Below, in pieces: positions 1 through 7,731 of a stretch of DNA of 64,000 nucleotides. The notes beneath the pieces were generated by a model. That model was not told where the DNA came from. It saw only the letters and a list, made by a program, of their open reading frames with translations, and ran no database searches. The stretch is from NCBI GenBank assembly GCA_035647615.1, contig DASRND010000001.1, positions 1 to 64,000 of the forward strand, read 5' to 3'. This DNA is from Bacteroidales bacterium. GTDB taxonomy: Bacteria; Bacteroidota; Bacteroidia; Bacteroidales; 4484-276. The first letter of the stretch is position 1, and every line of letters begins with the position of its first letter. A program made the position numbers and the translations under genes.

Positions 1-54
1 CCTTGAGGTTCTTTCGGGTTTGATTTTATAATATTAAATTTTAATAAAAAAACA

Positions 55-83
55 TTGTTATGAGAATATTCTCATTATCTTTG
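55..83 (+). promoter_or_regulatory. Bacteroidota-type promoter with palindromic operator for the DUF134/MinD cluster
   Basis: A TTG at 55-57 and TATCTTTG at 76-83 are separated by 18 bases and match the Bacteroidota -33/-7 pattern (TTG, then TAnnTTTG). The spacer contains a perfect 16-base palindrome at 60-75, ATGAGAATATTCTCAT. A bound repressor there would block sigma factor access. The DUF134 HTH protein encoded just downstream is the obvious candidate regulator, but that link is inferred. Confidence 0.6.
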
Positions 84-99
84 CAGCAAAATTTATTGT

Positions 100-510
100 A
101 TGTCACGTCGACGTCATCCGCGAAGAGTTGTAGCGCCCCCGGCATTTAAAGGTTACAGGCCTTACGGCACACCTGTTGAAAGTCAGGGCGAGGTAGAGTT
201 GCATTATGAAGAGTACGAAGCCATAAAGCTGGCCGACTACGACGGCATGTTGCACCATGAGGCTTGTGTATTGATGGGGATATCGCGTCCAACCTTTGCC
301 CGCATTTACGAGACTGCACGCCAAAAAATTGCTCGCGCTCTCGTGGAGGTGAAGTCCATAAAGGCGGTGTATGGCAACGCCTGCTTCGACCAAAACTGGG
401 TTTCGTGCAAAAGCTGTCATGCTCTTTTCACGGTGCCCATGCAGGTCACCGATAAAACCTGTCCGATGTGTCATGCTACAGAGATCGTTTTTATTAATGA
501 ACCCAAATAG
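100..510 (+). CDS. DUF134 (UPF0251) family DNA-binding protein
   Basis: A 136-residue protein of the DUF134 family, small putative regulators often encoded beside NifX-like proteins and MinD-type ATPases. The N-terminus is basic (SRRRHPRR). Residues about 37-85 form a sigma-70 region 4-like helix-turn-helix: the stretch EAIKLADYDGM is followed by a second helix around GISRPTFARIYE. The C-terminus carries two CxxC pairs (CKSC and CPMC, residues about 103-124) that probably bind zinc or another metal. It is the first gene of the cluster, directly after a promoter with a palindromic operator, so autoregulation in response to metal or Fe-S status is plausible but not shown. No clear ribosome-binding site is visible. 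Confidence 0.85.
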   Translation: MSRRRHPRRVVAPPAFKGYRPYGTPVESQGEVELHYEEYEAIKLADYDGMLHHEACVLMGISRPTFARIYETARQKIARALVEVKSIKAVYGNACFDQNWVSCKSCHALFTVPMQVTDKTCPMCHATEIVFINEPK

Positions 511-542
511 AAATTTAATATTCACAACAAAAACAAACGAGT

Positions 543-866
543 ATGTCAGCAATGAAAACAGTAATAACTTCAAGCGGCGATAAGCTGCAATCGACGATGG
601 ATCCACGATTTGGGCGGTGCGCTTACTTTTGCATCTATGACCAGGAAAATGGATCATCAACATTTTTGAAAAATGAATATGCCACGGGACAAAGTGGCGT
701 CGGACAAAAGGTTGCCGAAAAGATGTTGAATCTCGGTATCAAGCGAATCGTTTCGGGCGATTTTGGCCCCAAAGCCAAAGAGATGCTCGACAAATACCAG
801 GTTCAACTGGTGAAGTTTACAGACGATAATAAAACAATTCAACAAATTATTGAAACACTAAAATAA
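543..866 (+). CDS. NifX/NifB-like dinitrogenase iron-molybdenum cofactor family protein
   Basis: A 107-residue single-domain protein of the Nitro_FeMo-Co family (PF02579). Family members bind Fe-S or FeMo-co-like clusters, but most small stand-alone members are not linked to nitrogen fixation. The expected alpha/beta fold is visible: a first strand (KTVITSSGD), DPRFGRCAYF, a helix GVGQKVAEKMLNLGI and a final strand around QVQLVKF. The start could also be the in-frame ATG at 552, giving MKTVITSS. It lies 32 bases after the DUF134 gene and 16 bases before the DUF5320 gene, so all are probably one transcript. No nifHDK genes are in the window; a role in maturing another metalloprotein or storing clusters is more likely. 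Confidence 0.85.
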   Translation: MSAMKTVITSSGDKLQSTMDPRFGRCAYFCIYDQENGSSTFLKNEYATGQSGVGQKVAEKMLNLGIKRIVSGDFGPKAKEMLDKYQVQLVKFTDDNKTIQQIIETLK

Positions 867-882
867 TAGAAAGGAGGCAATT

Positions 883-1095
883 ATGCCAGGATTAGACAGA
901 ACAGGACCAGAAGGCCAAGGCCCTGCCACCGGACGTGGTTTGGGACGCTGTAGAAAACAGCAGCCTGCCGGCAATGACGTTTCTGAAAACACTCCGAGCC
1001 GACGCTTAGACAGCGACGAAACCGGACGGGGGCAGGGACGTGGCGCTGGGCGCGGACGTGGATTAGGTCGCGGTTTAGGTCGCGGAAACAGGTAG
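883..1095 (+). CDS. DUF5320 domain protein, Gly/Arg-rich
   Basis: A 70-residue protein starting MPGLDRTGPEGQGP, the hallmark of DUF5320 proteins. These accompany NifX-like and MinD-type genes in anaerobic bacteria and archaea. The tail is a run of GRG/GRGLGRG repeats; the middle holds a single Cys (GRCRK). The start is fixed by a full Shine-Dalgarno sequence, AAGGAGG at 871-877, six bases before the ATG. Such a strong site is uncommon in Bacteroidota and may reflect transfer of the cluster from another anaerobe. Function is unknown; the low-complexity tail may be a flexible partner for the ATPases. Confidence 0.8.
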   Translation: MPGLDRTGPEGQGPATGRGLGRCRKQQPAGNDVSENTPSRRLDSDETGRGQGRGAGRGRGLGRGLGRGNR

Positions 1096-1115
1096 TGATC
1101 TGCCTGCAACATTAC

Positions 1116-1154
1116 ATGCTGCATGTTTTAAGTTAAAATGTGCAGCATTTTTTT
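1116..1154 (+). terminator. Rho-independent terminator
   Basis: ATGCTGCA (1116-1123) pairs with TGCAGCAT (1141-1148) and is followed by a run of T. It lies between the DUF5320 gene and the first MinD-type ATPase gene, so it probably attenuates or separates transcription of the two halves of the cluster. Confidence 0.65.
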
Positions 1155-1172
1155 GATCAAATTTTTTAAAAC

Positions 1173-2054
1173 ATGAACTCCAAAAATTTTAAAATTGCTA
1201 TAGCCAGTGGAAAAGGAGGCACAGGGAAAACAACTGTCGCTGTGAATTTGGCGCATTTTCTTGCGCACGATCGTAAGCTGCAAGTTATGCTGGTAGATTG
1301 TGATGTGGAAGAACCCAACGACGCATTGTTTTTTGCTGATGCAAAACTTACGGCCACGGTTCCGGTGTTCCTTCCTATTCCAGAAATCGACGTGGAGAAA
1401 TGCACTTTTTGCCGGGCTTGTGTGGATTATTGCGCCTTCAACGCCATTACTGTTATTCCACCATTGCAGCATGCCGAGGTGTCAGCGGTGCTATGCCATT
1501 CGTGCGGTGCCTGCTTGTACGCTTGTCGCGATGGAGCCATCACAGAAAAAGACTTGCACATCGGAACCATCAATACTTTTAACCTGGGCAATGAATTGCA
1601 ATTACTCGAAGGACGGTTAAATGTAGGGCTGGCAACACAAACGCCACTCATCCGCCAATTGACCGGCAAAGCAAAAAATTTAGAAGGCACAATCATCTAC
1701 GATGCGCCTCCCGGAACTTCCTGTTCGGTGGTAGCAACTCTGGCGGGTGCCGATTTTGTGCTTCTCGTTACCGAGCCAACGCCCTTTGGACTACACGATC
1801 TGAAACTTGCCGTAGAGTTAGTGCGCTCGATGGATAAAGGTTTTGGCATCGTCATTAATAAAGCCGACAAAGAGTTTGGTGAGATGCAGCAATACCTTTC
1901 GGAAGAGGCGCTTCCAGTATTTGCAACCATCCCGTTCGATCGTGAGATTGCGCGGCAGTATTCGGGAAGCCGGCTGCTGATAGAATCCATAGAAGGCTAT
2001 AAAAAGCATTATAAAGAAATGGCCGGGAAAATTTTTGAAACCACAACTGTATGA
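1173..2054 (+). CDS. MinD-superfamily P-loop ATPase with inserted ferredoxin domain (first copy)
   Basis: A 293-residue ATPase of the MinD/Mrp group. The deviant Walker A motif GKGGTGKTT lies at about residues 14-22. A ferredoxin insert follows at about residues 72-130, with CTFCRACVDYC and CHSCGACLYAC each giving three to four cluster-binding cysteines, enough for two [4Fe-4S] clusters. DAPPGTSC (switch region) and TEPTPFGLHDL then follow, as in related proteins. These proteins usually occur as tandem pairs with NifX-like and DUF134 genes; they are thought to assemble or transfer Fe-S clusters or electrons in an ATP-dependent way. It overlaps the next gene by four bases (ATGA), which indicates translational coupling. 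Confidence 0.85.
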   Translation: MNSKNFKIAIASGKGGTGKTTVAVNLAHFLAHDRKLQVMLVDCDVEEPNDALFFADAKLTATVPVFLPIPEIDVEKCTFCRACVDYCAFNAITVIPPLQHAEVSAVLCHSCGACLYACRDGAITEKDLHIGTINTFNLGNELQLLEGRLNVGLATQTPLIRQLTGKAKNLEGTIIYDAPPGTSCSVVATLAGADFVLLVTEPTPFGLHDLKLAVELVRSMDKGFGIVINKADKEFGEMQQYLSEEALPVFATIPFDREIARQYSGSRLLIESIEGYKKHYKEMAGKIFETTTV

Positions 2055-2917
2055 AACCAGAAGAGATAACCATTTTGAGCGGCAAAGGAGGCACCGGGAA
2101 AACCTCGGTCACTGCAGCCTTCGCCTCCCTGGCAGGTGAGGCAGTTTTTTGCGATTGCGACGTGGATGCTGCTGATCTGCACTTGCTATTAAAACCCGAA
2201 ATCCATTCCACGCATCCGTTTGCGAGTGGGAGCAAGGCCATCATCGATGCCGCTGCTTGTTCCGGCTGCGGATTGTGTGCAGAAGTATGCCGTTTTGATG
2301 CTGTGTTGCAAACCGACGACAATACTTTCTATATTGATCCATTGCTATGCGAAGGCTGCGGGCTTTGCAGCCGTCTCTGTCCGGAAGAGGCCATCCGCAT
2401 CGAAGAATCATTTAACAACTTCTGGTATATTTCATCTACACGCTTTGGAACCCTGGTGCATGCCCACATGATGCCGGGCGAAGAAAACTCCGGAAGACTC
2501 GTGGCAACCATTCGCGACAAAGCCCGTGAGATTGCTAAACAGAATAATATCCGTCGCATTATCAACGATGGCCCGCCGGGAATAGGATGCCCGGTGATTG
2601 CCTCGCTTTCGGGGGTTCAGAAAGTGCTTCTGGTGGCTGAGCCATCTGTTTCGGGGCTGCACGATGCGCTGCGGCTGGGGGAGCTTACACGTAAGTTTGG
2701 TATTCCCACCAAGGCCATCATCAACAAATGGGATTTGAATCCGGAGCTAAGCCTTAAATTGGAAGAAGAACTGAACGCGAATTCTATTCCAGTGATTGGC
2801 AAAATTCCCTTCGACCGGATATTTACGGATGCCATGATTTTAGGGCAGACTATAACCGAGTTTGCGCCGGAATCAGAAGCTACGCTTTTGCTGAAGGAAA
2901 TCTGGAAGAAGATTTAG
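2051..2917 (+). CDS. MinD-superfamily P-loop ATPase with inserted ferredoxin domain (second copy)
   Basis: A 288-residue paralogue of the preceding ATPase. It has SGKGGTGKTS near the N-terminus and a ferredoxin insert at about residues 72-117 (CSGCGLCAEVC and CEGCGLCSRLC, again for two [4Fe-4S] clusters). NDGPPGIGCP and AEPSVSGLHD follow. The tandem arrangement and the four-base overlap suggest that the two products form a heterodimer. The end of the gene is followed by about 180 bases without a gene, holding a purine-rich stretch (GATGAGAGA-like repeats). Confidence 0.85.
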   Translation: MKPEEITILSGKGGTGKTSVTAAFASLAGEAVFCDCDVDAADLHLLLKPEIHSTHPFASGSKAIIDAAACSGCGLCAEVCRFDAVLQTDDNTFYIDPLLCEGCGLCSRLCPEEAIRIEESFNNFWYISSTRFGTLVHAHMMPGEENSGRLVATIRDKAREIAKQNNIRRIINDGPPGIGCPVIASLSGVQKVLLVAEPSVSGLHDALRLGELTRKFGIPTKAIINKWDLNPELSLKLEEELNANSIPVIGKIPFDRIFTDAMILGQTITEFAPESEATLLLKEIWKKI

Positions 2918-3096
2918 GAAAGCGATGAGAGACGAAAAATTAGAGATGAGCGGTGAGAGATAAGAAGGGGAAAATTGTATTTGACATCCGGAATTTTGAG
3001 CTTAGGATCTAACTTTCGTTAAATGGGGTTTGTTTTTATCCTATCTTTACCAGATCAAAAAATGCTTTTATTAATCATAAAATAAATGGAGGGTGT

Positions 3097-3585
3097 ATGA
3101 AAAAAGGATTTTTACTAATTACGATCATTGTAATGATAGCTGGTGGATGCCAGCAGCCTGAAAAGGAAAAGGTGAATGTAAAAAAGGAAACAGATGCCAT
3201 CAGGCTGGTATTGCAAAAATATGCACTTGCCAACGAAAATCAGGACATCGGAATGATTGGCGACATCTGGTGCCCATCGGAAAGTATTGTGAGCTTTGGT
3301 ACCGAGTCGGGTGAGAAGCTGATGGGCTGGGAGCAAATCAAGGCTGCCGTCATCAGGCAATTTAAAAGCTTCACCAACACCTATATTTCCGACCACGACC
3401 AGATCATCGAGATCAACGACACGGGAAACACTGCCTGGTTTTCGGAGATTATCAACTACAATTTTATCCGCGACGGCAAAGCCCACAGCTACGAGGGGCT
3501 GCGTTACACAGGTGTGCTGGTAAAAAAAGATGGAAAATGGTTGCTGGTGCAAACACACATGTCTGTGCCGGAGGTGCGGAAATGA
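3097..3585 (+). CDS. SnoaL-like/DUF4440 lipoprotein
   Basis: A 162-residue predicted lipoprotein: a lysine-hydrophobic N-terminus ends in a lipobox-like AGGC with Cys18. The remainder resembles the NTF2/SnoaL_3 fold: an early helix (AIRLVLQKYALANE), GWEQIKAAVIRQF, then strands ending in YTGVLVKKDGKWLLVQTHMS, a sequence typical of this family's final strands. Ligand and role are unknown. A purine-rich site, GGAGGGTGT, lies directly before the ATG. It stands alone between the MinD pair and the convergent pheS gene. Confidence 0.75.
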   Translation: MKKGFLLITIIVMIAGGCQQPEKEKVNVKKETDAIRLVLQKYALANENQDIGMIGDIWCPSESIVSFGTESGEKLMGWEQIKAAVIRQFKSFTNTYISDHDQIIEINDTGNTAWFSEIINYNFIRDGKAHSYEGLRYTGVLVKKDGKWLLVQTHMSVPEVRK

Positions 3586-3628
3586 AATTCCAAAAAACAA
3601 CAAATTTCAATAATTAAAAAACAATAAA

Positions 3629-3650
3629 TCAAACGGCCACGTGCGTTTGA
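3629..3650. terminator. Hairpin between convergent genes
   Basis: TCAAACG (3629-3635) and CGTTTGA (3644-3650) form a short stem between the lipoprotein gene and pheS, with A-rich sequence on the left and T-containing sequence on the right. It could stop transcription from either side, but the T tract is weak. Confidence 0.35.
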
Positions 3651-3702
3651 AAAATTGGTTTTTGGAACTTATTTGCTATTTGGAATTTGCTGTTTGTAGC
3701 TT

Positions 3703-4746
3703 TTAAAACGCTCCCTGAAACTGCTCTAGAAAGCGAACGTCGTTTTCGAAAAACAGGCGCAGGTCATCAATTTGGTAGCTAAGCATGGTGATACGTTCTA
3801 CTCCCATGCCAAAGGCAAATCCCGTAAATTCGCTGCTGCTGATGCCGCAGCTTTCGAGTACGTTGGGATCCACCATTCCGCAGCCCAATATCTCTACCCA
3901 TCCAGAATATTTGCAAATCTTGCAGCCACTCCCGCCACAGATTTTACACGAGATGTCCATCTCGGCCGAAGGTTCCGTAAACGGAAAATAAGAAGGCCGG
4001 AAGCGAACACGTGTCTCTTCGCCAAAAAGCTCGCGGACAAAGTGATACAGCGTTTGTTTGAGATCAGCAAACGAAACATTATGATCGATATACAAACCCT
4101 CAATCTGATGAAAGATGCAATGCGCGCGTGCGGAGATGGCCTCGTTGCGAAACACGCGTCCGGGTGCCAGTATGCGGATAGGAGGCTTGTTATTTTCCAT
4201 TATCCGTACCTGCACAGATGAAGTGTGCGTGCGAAGTGCCACTTTTTCAGCGCCCGGCACCTGGCTGTCGCTGATAAAAAAGGTGTCCTGCATATCGCGC
4301 GCCGGATGCTCTTCAGGGAAGTTGAGCGCCGAGAAGTTGTGCCAGTCGTCCTCTATCTCTGGCCCTTCGGCAACGGTGTATCCCAATCTGTTGAAAATAT
4401 CGAGGATGCGCCGGCGGACGATCGACAATGGATGGCGGCTGCCGGTAAACCGGAAATCGGCAGGACGGGTGAGGTCGGCGGATGTTCCTGTTGCTGCACC
4501 TGCCGAGTGTTGTTCCAGCGATTCTTTGAGCTGGTTAAATTTTTCCTGAGCGCGGTTTTTCAGTTCGTTGAGGCGCTGCCCCATCTCTTTGCGCTCTTCG
4601 GGGGGCACACTTTTGAAGTCATCAAATAGTGCCGGTATCTTCCCCTTTTTGCTGATGTAGGTTATGCGGAAAGCGTCGAGTTGTCCGGCGTCTTGTGGCG
4701 CGGCGTCATCGATCTCCTGCAACAGCTTTTCAATTTTATCTTTCAT
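3703..4746 (-). CDS. pheS: Phenylalanine-tRNA ligase alpha subunit
   Basis: A 347-residue class II aminoacyl-tRNA synthetase subunit that charges tRNA-Phe together with PheT (not in this window). It has the N-terminal coiled-coil arm (KDKIEKLLQEIDDA) and then the catalytic domain. Motif 2 is visible as FRNEAISARAHCIFHQIEG, and motif 3 as GFAFGMGVERITML near the C-terminus. A CKICGGSGCKICKYSGW zinc-finger-like insertion is typical of bacterial PheS. The ATG at 4746 is preferred over an in-frame TTG at 4764 that would add six residues. Length is normal for the family. Confidence 0.97.
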   Translation of the reverse strand: MKDKIEKLLQEIDDAAPQDAGQLDAFRITYISKKGKIPALFDDFKSVPPEERKEMGQRLNELKNRAQEKFNQLKESLEQHSAGAATGTSADLTRPADFRFTGSRHPLSIVRRRILDIFNRLGYTVAEGPEIEDDWHNFSALNFPEEHPARDMQDTFFISDSQVPGAEKVALRTHTSSVQVRIMENNKPPIRILAPGRVFRNEAISARAHCIFHQIEGLYIDHNVSFADLKQTLYHFVRELFGEETRVRFRPSYFPFTEPSAEMDISCKICGGSGCKICKYSGWVEILGCGMVDPNVLESCGISSSEFTGFAFGMGVERITMLSYQIDDLRLFFENDVRFLEQFQGAF

Positions 4747-4784
4747 GGTATTTTTGTAATGCAAATCCTCTAAAGCCGGAGAGC

Positions 4785-5414
4785 TTATTTCTCCATTTCG
4801 ATGGTCATTTTCACTTCATTAACGGGGCGGTCGCCTCCGGCGGTTTTTACCACAGCAATTTTATCGACCACCTCCAGGCCATTGGTAATCTCTCCAAAAA
4901 CGGTATAGTCGCCATCAAGATGTGGCGTGCCACCAACTGTCGAGTAAATCTGGCGCTGCTCATCGGTAAAAGATTTTCCTCCCTGTGCCATGTTGGTGAG
5001 CATAGCTTCGTCGAAAACGCGTCCGTGCACAATGTAAAACTGCGAGCCAGAGGAAGATTTTTCGGGATTCATCTGGTCGGGCATGCGGGCGGCGGCAAGA
5101 GCTCCTTTTTTATGAAAATGGTTATCCCGAAATTCGGCCGGAACGGTATAGCCCGGATCCTGGCGACCGTCGGCATTTTGACCACCCTGAATCATAAAAT
5201 CTTTGATGACGCGATGAAAGATAGAGCCGTTGTACCAGCCTTCGTTTACAAGTTTTATAAAATTGTCGCGGTGCTGTGGCGTGTCGTTGTAAAGTATTCC
5301 GTGGATGTCGCCGTAGTCGGTATGGATTACAAATTTTTGGACCTTGTCCTGCTGCGACATTCCCTGAAGTGCAAATGCGGCTATAAGTGTGAAAAGGATT
5401 GCGATTTTTTTCAT
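4785..5414 (-). CDS. Secreted cyclophilin-type peptidyl-prolyl cis-trans isomerase
   Basis: A 209-residue cyclophilin with an N-terminal signal peptide (residues 1-20, MKKIAILFTLIAAFALQGMS). It catalyses proline isomerisation of periplasmic or exported proteins. Core motifs are FHRVIKDFMIQGG (with the catalytic Arg), SGSQFYIVHG and VFGEITNGLEVVDKIA. A FTDEQRQIYSTVGGTPHLDG insertion is characteristic of the Bacteroidota form. It is about 70 bases downstream of a paralogous lipoprotein cyclophilin on the same strand, so the pair arose by tandem duplication and is probably co-transcribed. Confidence 0.93.
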   Translation of the reverse strand: MKKIAILFTLIAAFALQGMSQQDKVQKFVIHTDYGDIHGILYNDTPQHRDNFIKLVNEGWYNGSIFHRVIKDFMIQGGQNADGRQDPGYTVPAEFRDNHFHKKGALAAARMPDQMNPEKSSSGSQFYIVHGRVFDEAMLTNMAQGGKSFTDEQRQIYSTVGGTPHLDGDYTVFGEITNGLEVVDKIAVVKTAGGDRPVNEVKMTIEMEK

Positions 5415-5481
5415 CTGTTTAAATTTAAAATGTGGTTCAATTTTAATTAAAAACTTCTTTTGTTATTGCTTTGCGAATGGA

Positions 5482-6273
5482 TTACTCTGAAATAATTGTC
5501 AAGGTCATAGACACGTCATCCACCGGGCGATCGCCGGGGGCGGTGGGAACAGCGGCGATTTTATCAATCACATCCAGTCCGCTCACCACTTCGCCAAATA
5601 CGGTGTATTGGGTGTCGAGGAAGGGGGTTCCACCAATATTATTATAGATTTCGATTTGTTCAGGAGTGTAAGAAGCGCCTGATTGTTGAGCGACGTTGTT
5701 TAGTGCGTCGGGCGGGGTTTTACTTCCCTGCACAATATAAAACTGTGAGCCGGAGGAGCTGCGCTGCGGATTTACCTGGTCACCTTGACGTGCTGCTGAG
5801 AGGGCGCCTTTTTTGTGAATAAATGCGGGGTTAAATTCTGCCGGAATGGTGTAGCCGGGGCCACCGCTGCCCAGTCGTTTGTTGGGCGCTGCGCCCTTGC
5901 TTTCGGGGTCGCCGCCCTGAATCATAAAGTCGCGGATGACGCGGTGAAACAGCGTGCCATTGTAGTAGCCTTCGCGCACCAGCTTCAGGAAATTGTCGCG
6001 GTGTTGTGGCGTTTCGTCATAGAGCAGCAGCGTCATGTCGCCAAATTTGGTGCTTAGTTTTACTTTTTGTCCGGTAGGAGTTTCCGTCGGCGTTTGTTGA
6101 GGTGTGTCCATTGTATCTTGTGTTTGGATGGTTTGCGTGATTTCTTCCGGGGTGGATTGCAGGGTTTCCTCCGGGGTGGATTGTGTTTGTTTACTGTCGG
6201 TGCCCGAAGGCTGGTTGCAGGCGCCCAGGGTAAGGGCTGCCACAAGGATTAGAAGGAATGTGTTTTTCATCAT
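5482..6273 (-). CDS. Lipoprotein cyclophilin-type peptidyl-prolyl isomerase
   Basis: A 263-residue cyclophilin. A lipobox, LGAC, at about residues 16-19 marks it as a lipoprotein, so it is anchored to the periplasmic face or the outer membrane. Residues about 20-70 are a Gln/Thr/Pro-rich linker with short repeats (TPEETLQ, TPEEITQ). The catalytic domain has FHRVIRDFMIQGGDP, SGSQFYIVQG and YTVFGEVVSGLDVID. It retains the same YTPEQIEIYNNIGGTPFLD insert as its neighbour. A second ATG one codon later (6270) is equally possible. Confidence 0.93.
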   Translation of the reverse strand: MMKNTFLLILVAALTLGACNQPSGTDSKQTQSTPEETLQSTPEEITQTIQTQDTMDTPQQTPTETPTGQKVKLSTKFGDMTLLLYDETPQHRDNFLKLVREGYYNGTLFHRVIRDFMIQGGDPESKGAAPNKRLGSGGPGYTIPAEFNPAFIHKKGALSAARQGDQVNPQRSSSGSQFYIVQGSKTPPDALNNVAQQSGASYTPEQIEIYNNIGGTPFLDTQYTVFGEVVSGLDVIDKIAAVPTAPGDRPVDDVSMTLTIISE

Positions 6274-6416
6274 TATCAGCTATTTAAAATTTAGCACAAA
6301 GAACGGAAAATATTTTCAGATTAGAAACAGGCTGCCGGAGGTGATAGGTTGGATCCATAGGGGTGTAAATTAAAATGTGTTATATTTTACAAATGAATAA
6401 TTTGCAAATGCTTGAC

Positions 6417-6437
6417 TGTGGGAACTTGCTTGACAAA
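6417..6437. repeat. Direct repeat, left copy, flanking the toxin-antitoxin module
   Basis: Twenty-one bases that match the copy at 6875-6895 with a single C/T difference (core GTGGGAACTTG). The two copies bracket the antitoxin gene and the truncated toxin gene on both sides. Confidence 0.7.
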
Positions 6438-6463
6438 TCTTTAGATTTTCATTTGATGGGGAT

Positions 6464-6619
6464 TCAAAATTTTAATACCCTCAATCTTTTCGAAATAACT
6501 GACAAGTAAAACTGCTTGTCGATAATACCATCCAGCATTAAAAGCGCTTCTTCAGGAAGTTTTTCGCTAAAGTAATCAATAGCCACGTTGGTGTCGATTA
6601 GATAATTCTGGCTTCCCAT
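6464..6619 (-). pseudogene. Truncated PIN-domain toxin
   Basis: An open frame of 51 codons beginning MGSQNYLIDTNVAIDYF. This is the first strand and helix of a PIN-domain ribonuclease, with the first catalytic Asp in the IDTN motif. The reading continues through FYLSVISK, where family members normally have the conserved Glu, but here the sequence becomes RLRVLKF and stops. The rest of the about 130-residue domain, with the remaining acidic residues, is absent. The ATG lies within the end of the antitoxin gene, an overlap of 22 bases, the normal arrangement for such pairs. It is almost certainly inactive as a nuclease. Confidence 0.75.
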
Positions 6620-6831
6620 TCGTTGCGCATTTCTGTTAGTTGTTCAAGGAGTTCATTTGCCCGATCCTTACTTAGTGAACCACGAAGAGTGGCAGAAATC
6701 TTTTTATCCTTTGTAATTTCTGATTTACCAGAAACTGTCTTATCCAATACCCGTATGATGTTGGCGAATTCAAGACCTTTCAAAATCCTCATTGCATTAC
6801 TATCCCTTAGTTCTACAGTTACTGTCTCCAT
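6598..6831 (-). CDS. Antitoxin of a PIN-type toxin-antitoxin pair
   Basis: A 77-residue protein starting METVTVELRD, typical of small antitoxins that begin with a beta strand and follow with helices. It contains NAMRILKGLEFANIIRV and ends in a charged helix, LLEQLTEMRNEWEARII. The stop codon overlaps the start of the truncated toxin gene. The ATG at 6831 is chosen; a longer frame to 6894 would add 21 residues without family character and lacks a sensible initiation site. It would neutralise and autoregulate the toxin, which here is broken, so the gene may be a relic or protect against homologous toxins. Confidence 0.7.
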   Translation of the reverse strand: METVTVELRDSNAMRILKGLEFANIIRVLDKTVSGKSEITKDKKISATLRGSLSKDRANELLEQLTEMRNEWEARII

Positions 6832-6874
6832 ATTTTTTTCCTTTTCATAAATGAACAACCTATAAACGATTGGT

Positions 6875-6895
6875 TGTGGGAACTTGTTTGACAAA
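6875..6895. repeat. Direct repeat, right copy, flanking the toxin-antitoxin module
   Basis: Partner of the repeat at 6417-6437 (20 of 21 identical, same orientation), 458 bases away. It sits just upstream of the antitoxin start and just downstream of tdk. Confidence 0.7.
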
Positions 6896-6939
6896 AGTAC
6901 GAAAATCAGGATTACAATTAATCTCCGGCAGTTGCCCTA

Positions 6940-7521
6940 TCATTTTTTCTTCCGCTCTTCGAAAAAGCAGCGACGACACAGCGGCTCGTAGCGGTCGGTT
7001 TCGCCCAGCTCCACCAGCTTTTCGCCACCGGCGATGCGGTGCGAATACTGCGCCAGGTTGCCGCATTTCATGCAAATGGCGTGTACCTTTGTCACGTATT
7101 CGGCGGTGGCTATCAGGGCGGGCATGGGACCAAAAGGTTTGCCGGTGTAGTCCATGTCGAGGCCTGCCACGATCACACGCATCCCGGCATTGGCCAGTTG
7201 GTTGCAAACTGCCGGTAGCCCTTCGTCGAAAAACTGCGCTTCGTCCACAGCCACCACGTCTACCTCGCCGGCCAGCAACAATATTTGCGACGACGATTCC
7301 ACAGGTGTGGAAGGAATGCTTGAAGCATCGTGCGACACAACATCCGATGCATCGTAGCGCGAATCGATGGCAGGTTTAAATATCTCTACCTTCTGGCGCG
7401 AGATGCGGGCACGCTTGAGCCTACGGATCAGCTCTTCGGTTTTTCCCGAAAACATAGAGCCGCAAATAACTTCTATCCAGCCGCCGCGGGCGGTGCGGTC
7501 GGCCTTGGTTTCTAAAAACAT
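6940..7521 (-). CDS. tdk: Thymidine kinase
   Basis: A 193-residue type II thymidine kinase of the pyrimidine salvage pathway. The P-loop [14 protein letters not shown] is at about residues 21-34, the DEAQFF Walker B-like motif at about 115-120, and the substrate lid [15 protein letters not shown] follows. Zinc-binding cysteines are CMKCG and the C-terminal CRRCFFEER, the standard four-Cys arrangement. Length is normal. Confidence 0.97.
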   Translation of the reverse strand: MFLETKADRTARGGWIEVICGSMFSGKTEELIRRLKRARISRQKVEIFKPAIDSRYDASDVVSHDASSIPSTPVESSSQILLLAGEVDVVAVDEAQFFDEGLPAVCNQLANAGMRVIVAGLDMDYTGKPFGPMPALIATAEYVTKVHAICMKCGNLAQYSHRIAGGEKLVELGETDRYEPLCRRCFFEERKKK

Positions 7522-7731
7522 ATTCCTTTTTTTCTAAAAAAACCTCCTGCTTTTGCCGGAATTTGTGCCGCGAAAATACGCTTTCTGTTCCTTAATCGTT
7601 CATCACATCGGGACGAGTTTTGAAAAAGATAAAAGGAACAGTTTAATATTTTTGCTTTTTTTGCAAATGCTAATCAAAACTGATGCTTCCGCCGAAAACC
7701 AAAAAAGATATCTGCAGCTGAAATTTATTTT

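Noticed and set aside
1..54. Upstream gene end
   Set aside because: AT-rich sequence without an open frame of family character; nothing can be assigned.
103..663. Minus-strand frame of 186 codons
   Set aside because: It lies opposite the DUF134 and NifX-like genes, which have clear family motifs; it has none.
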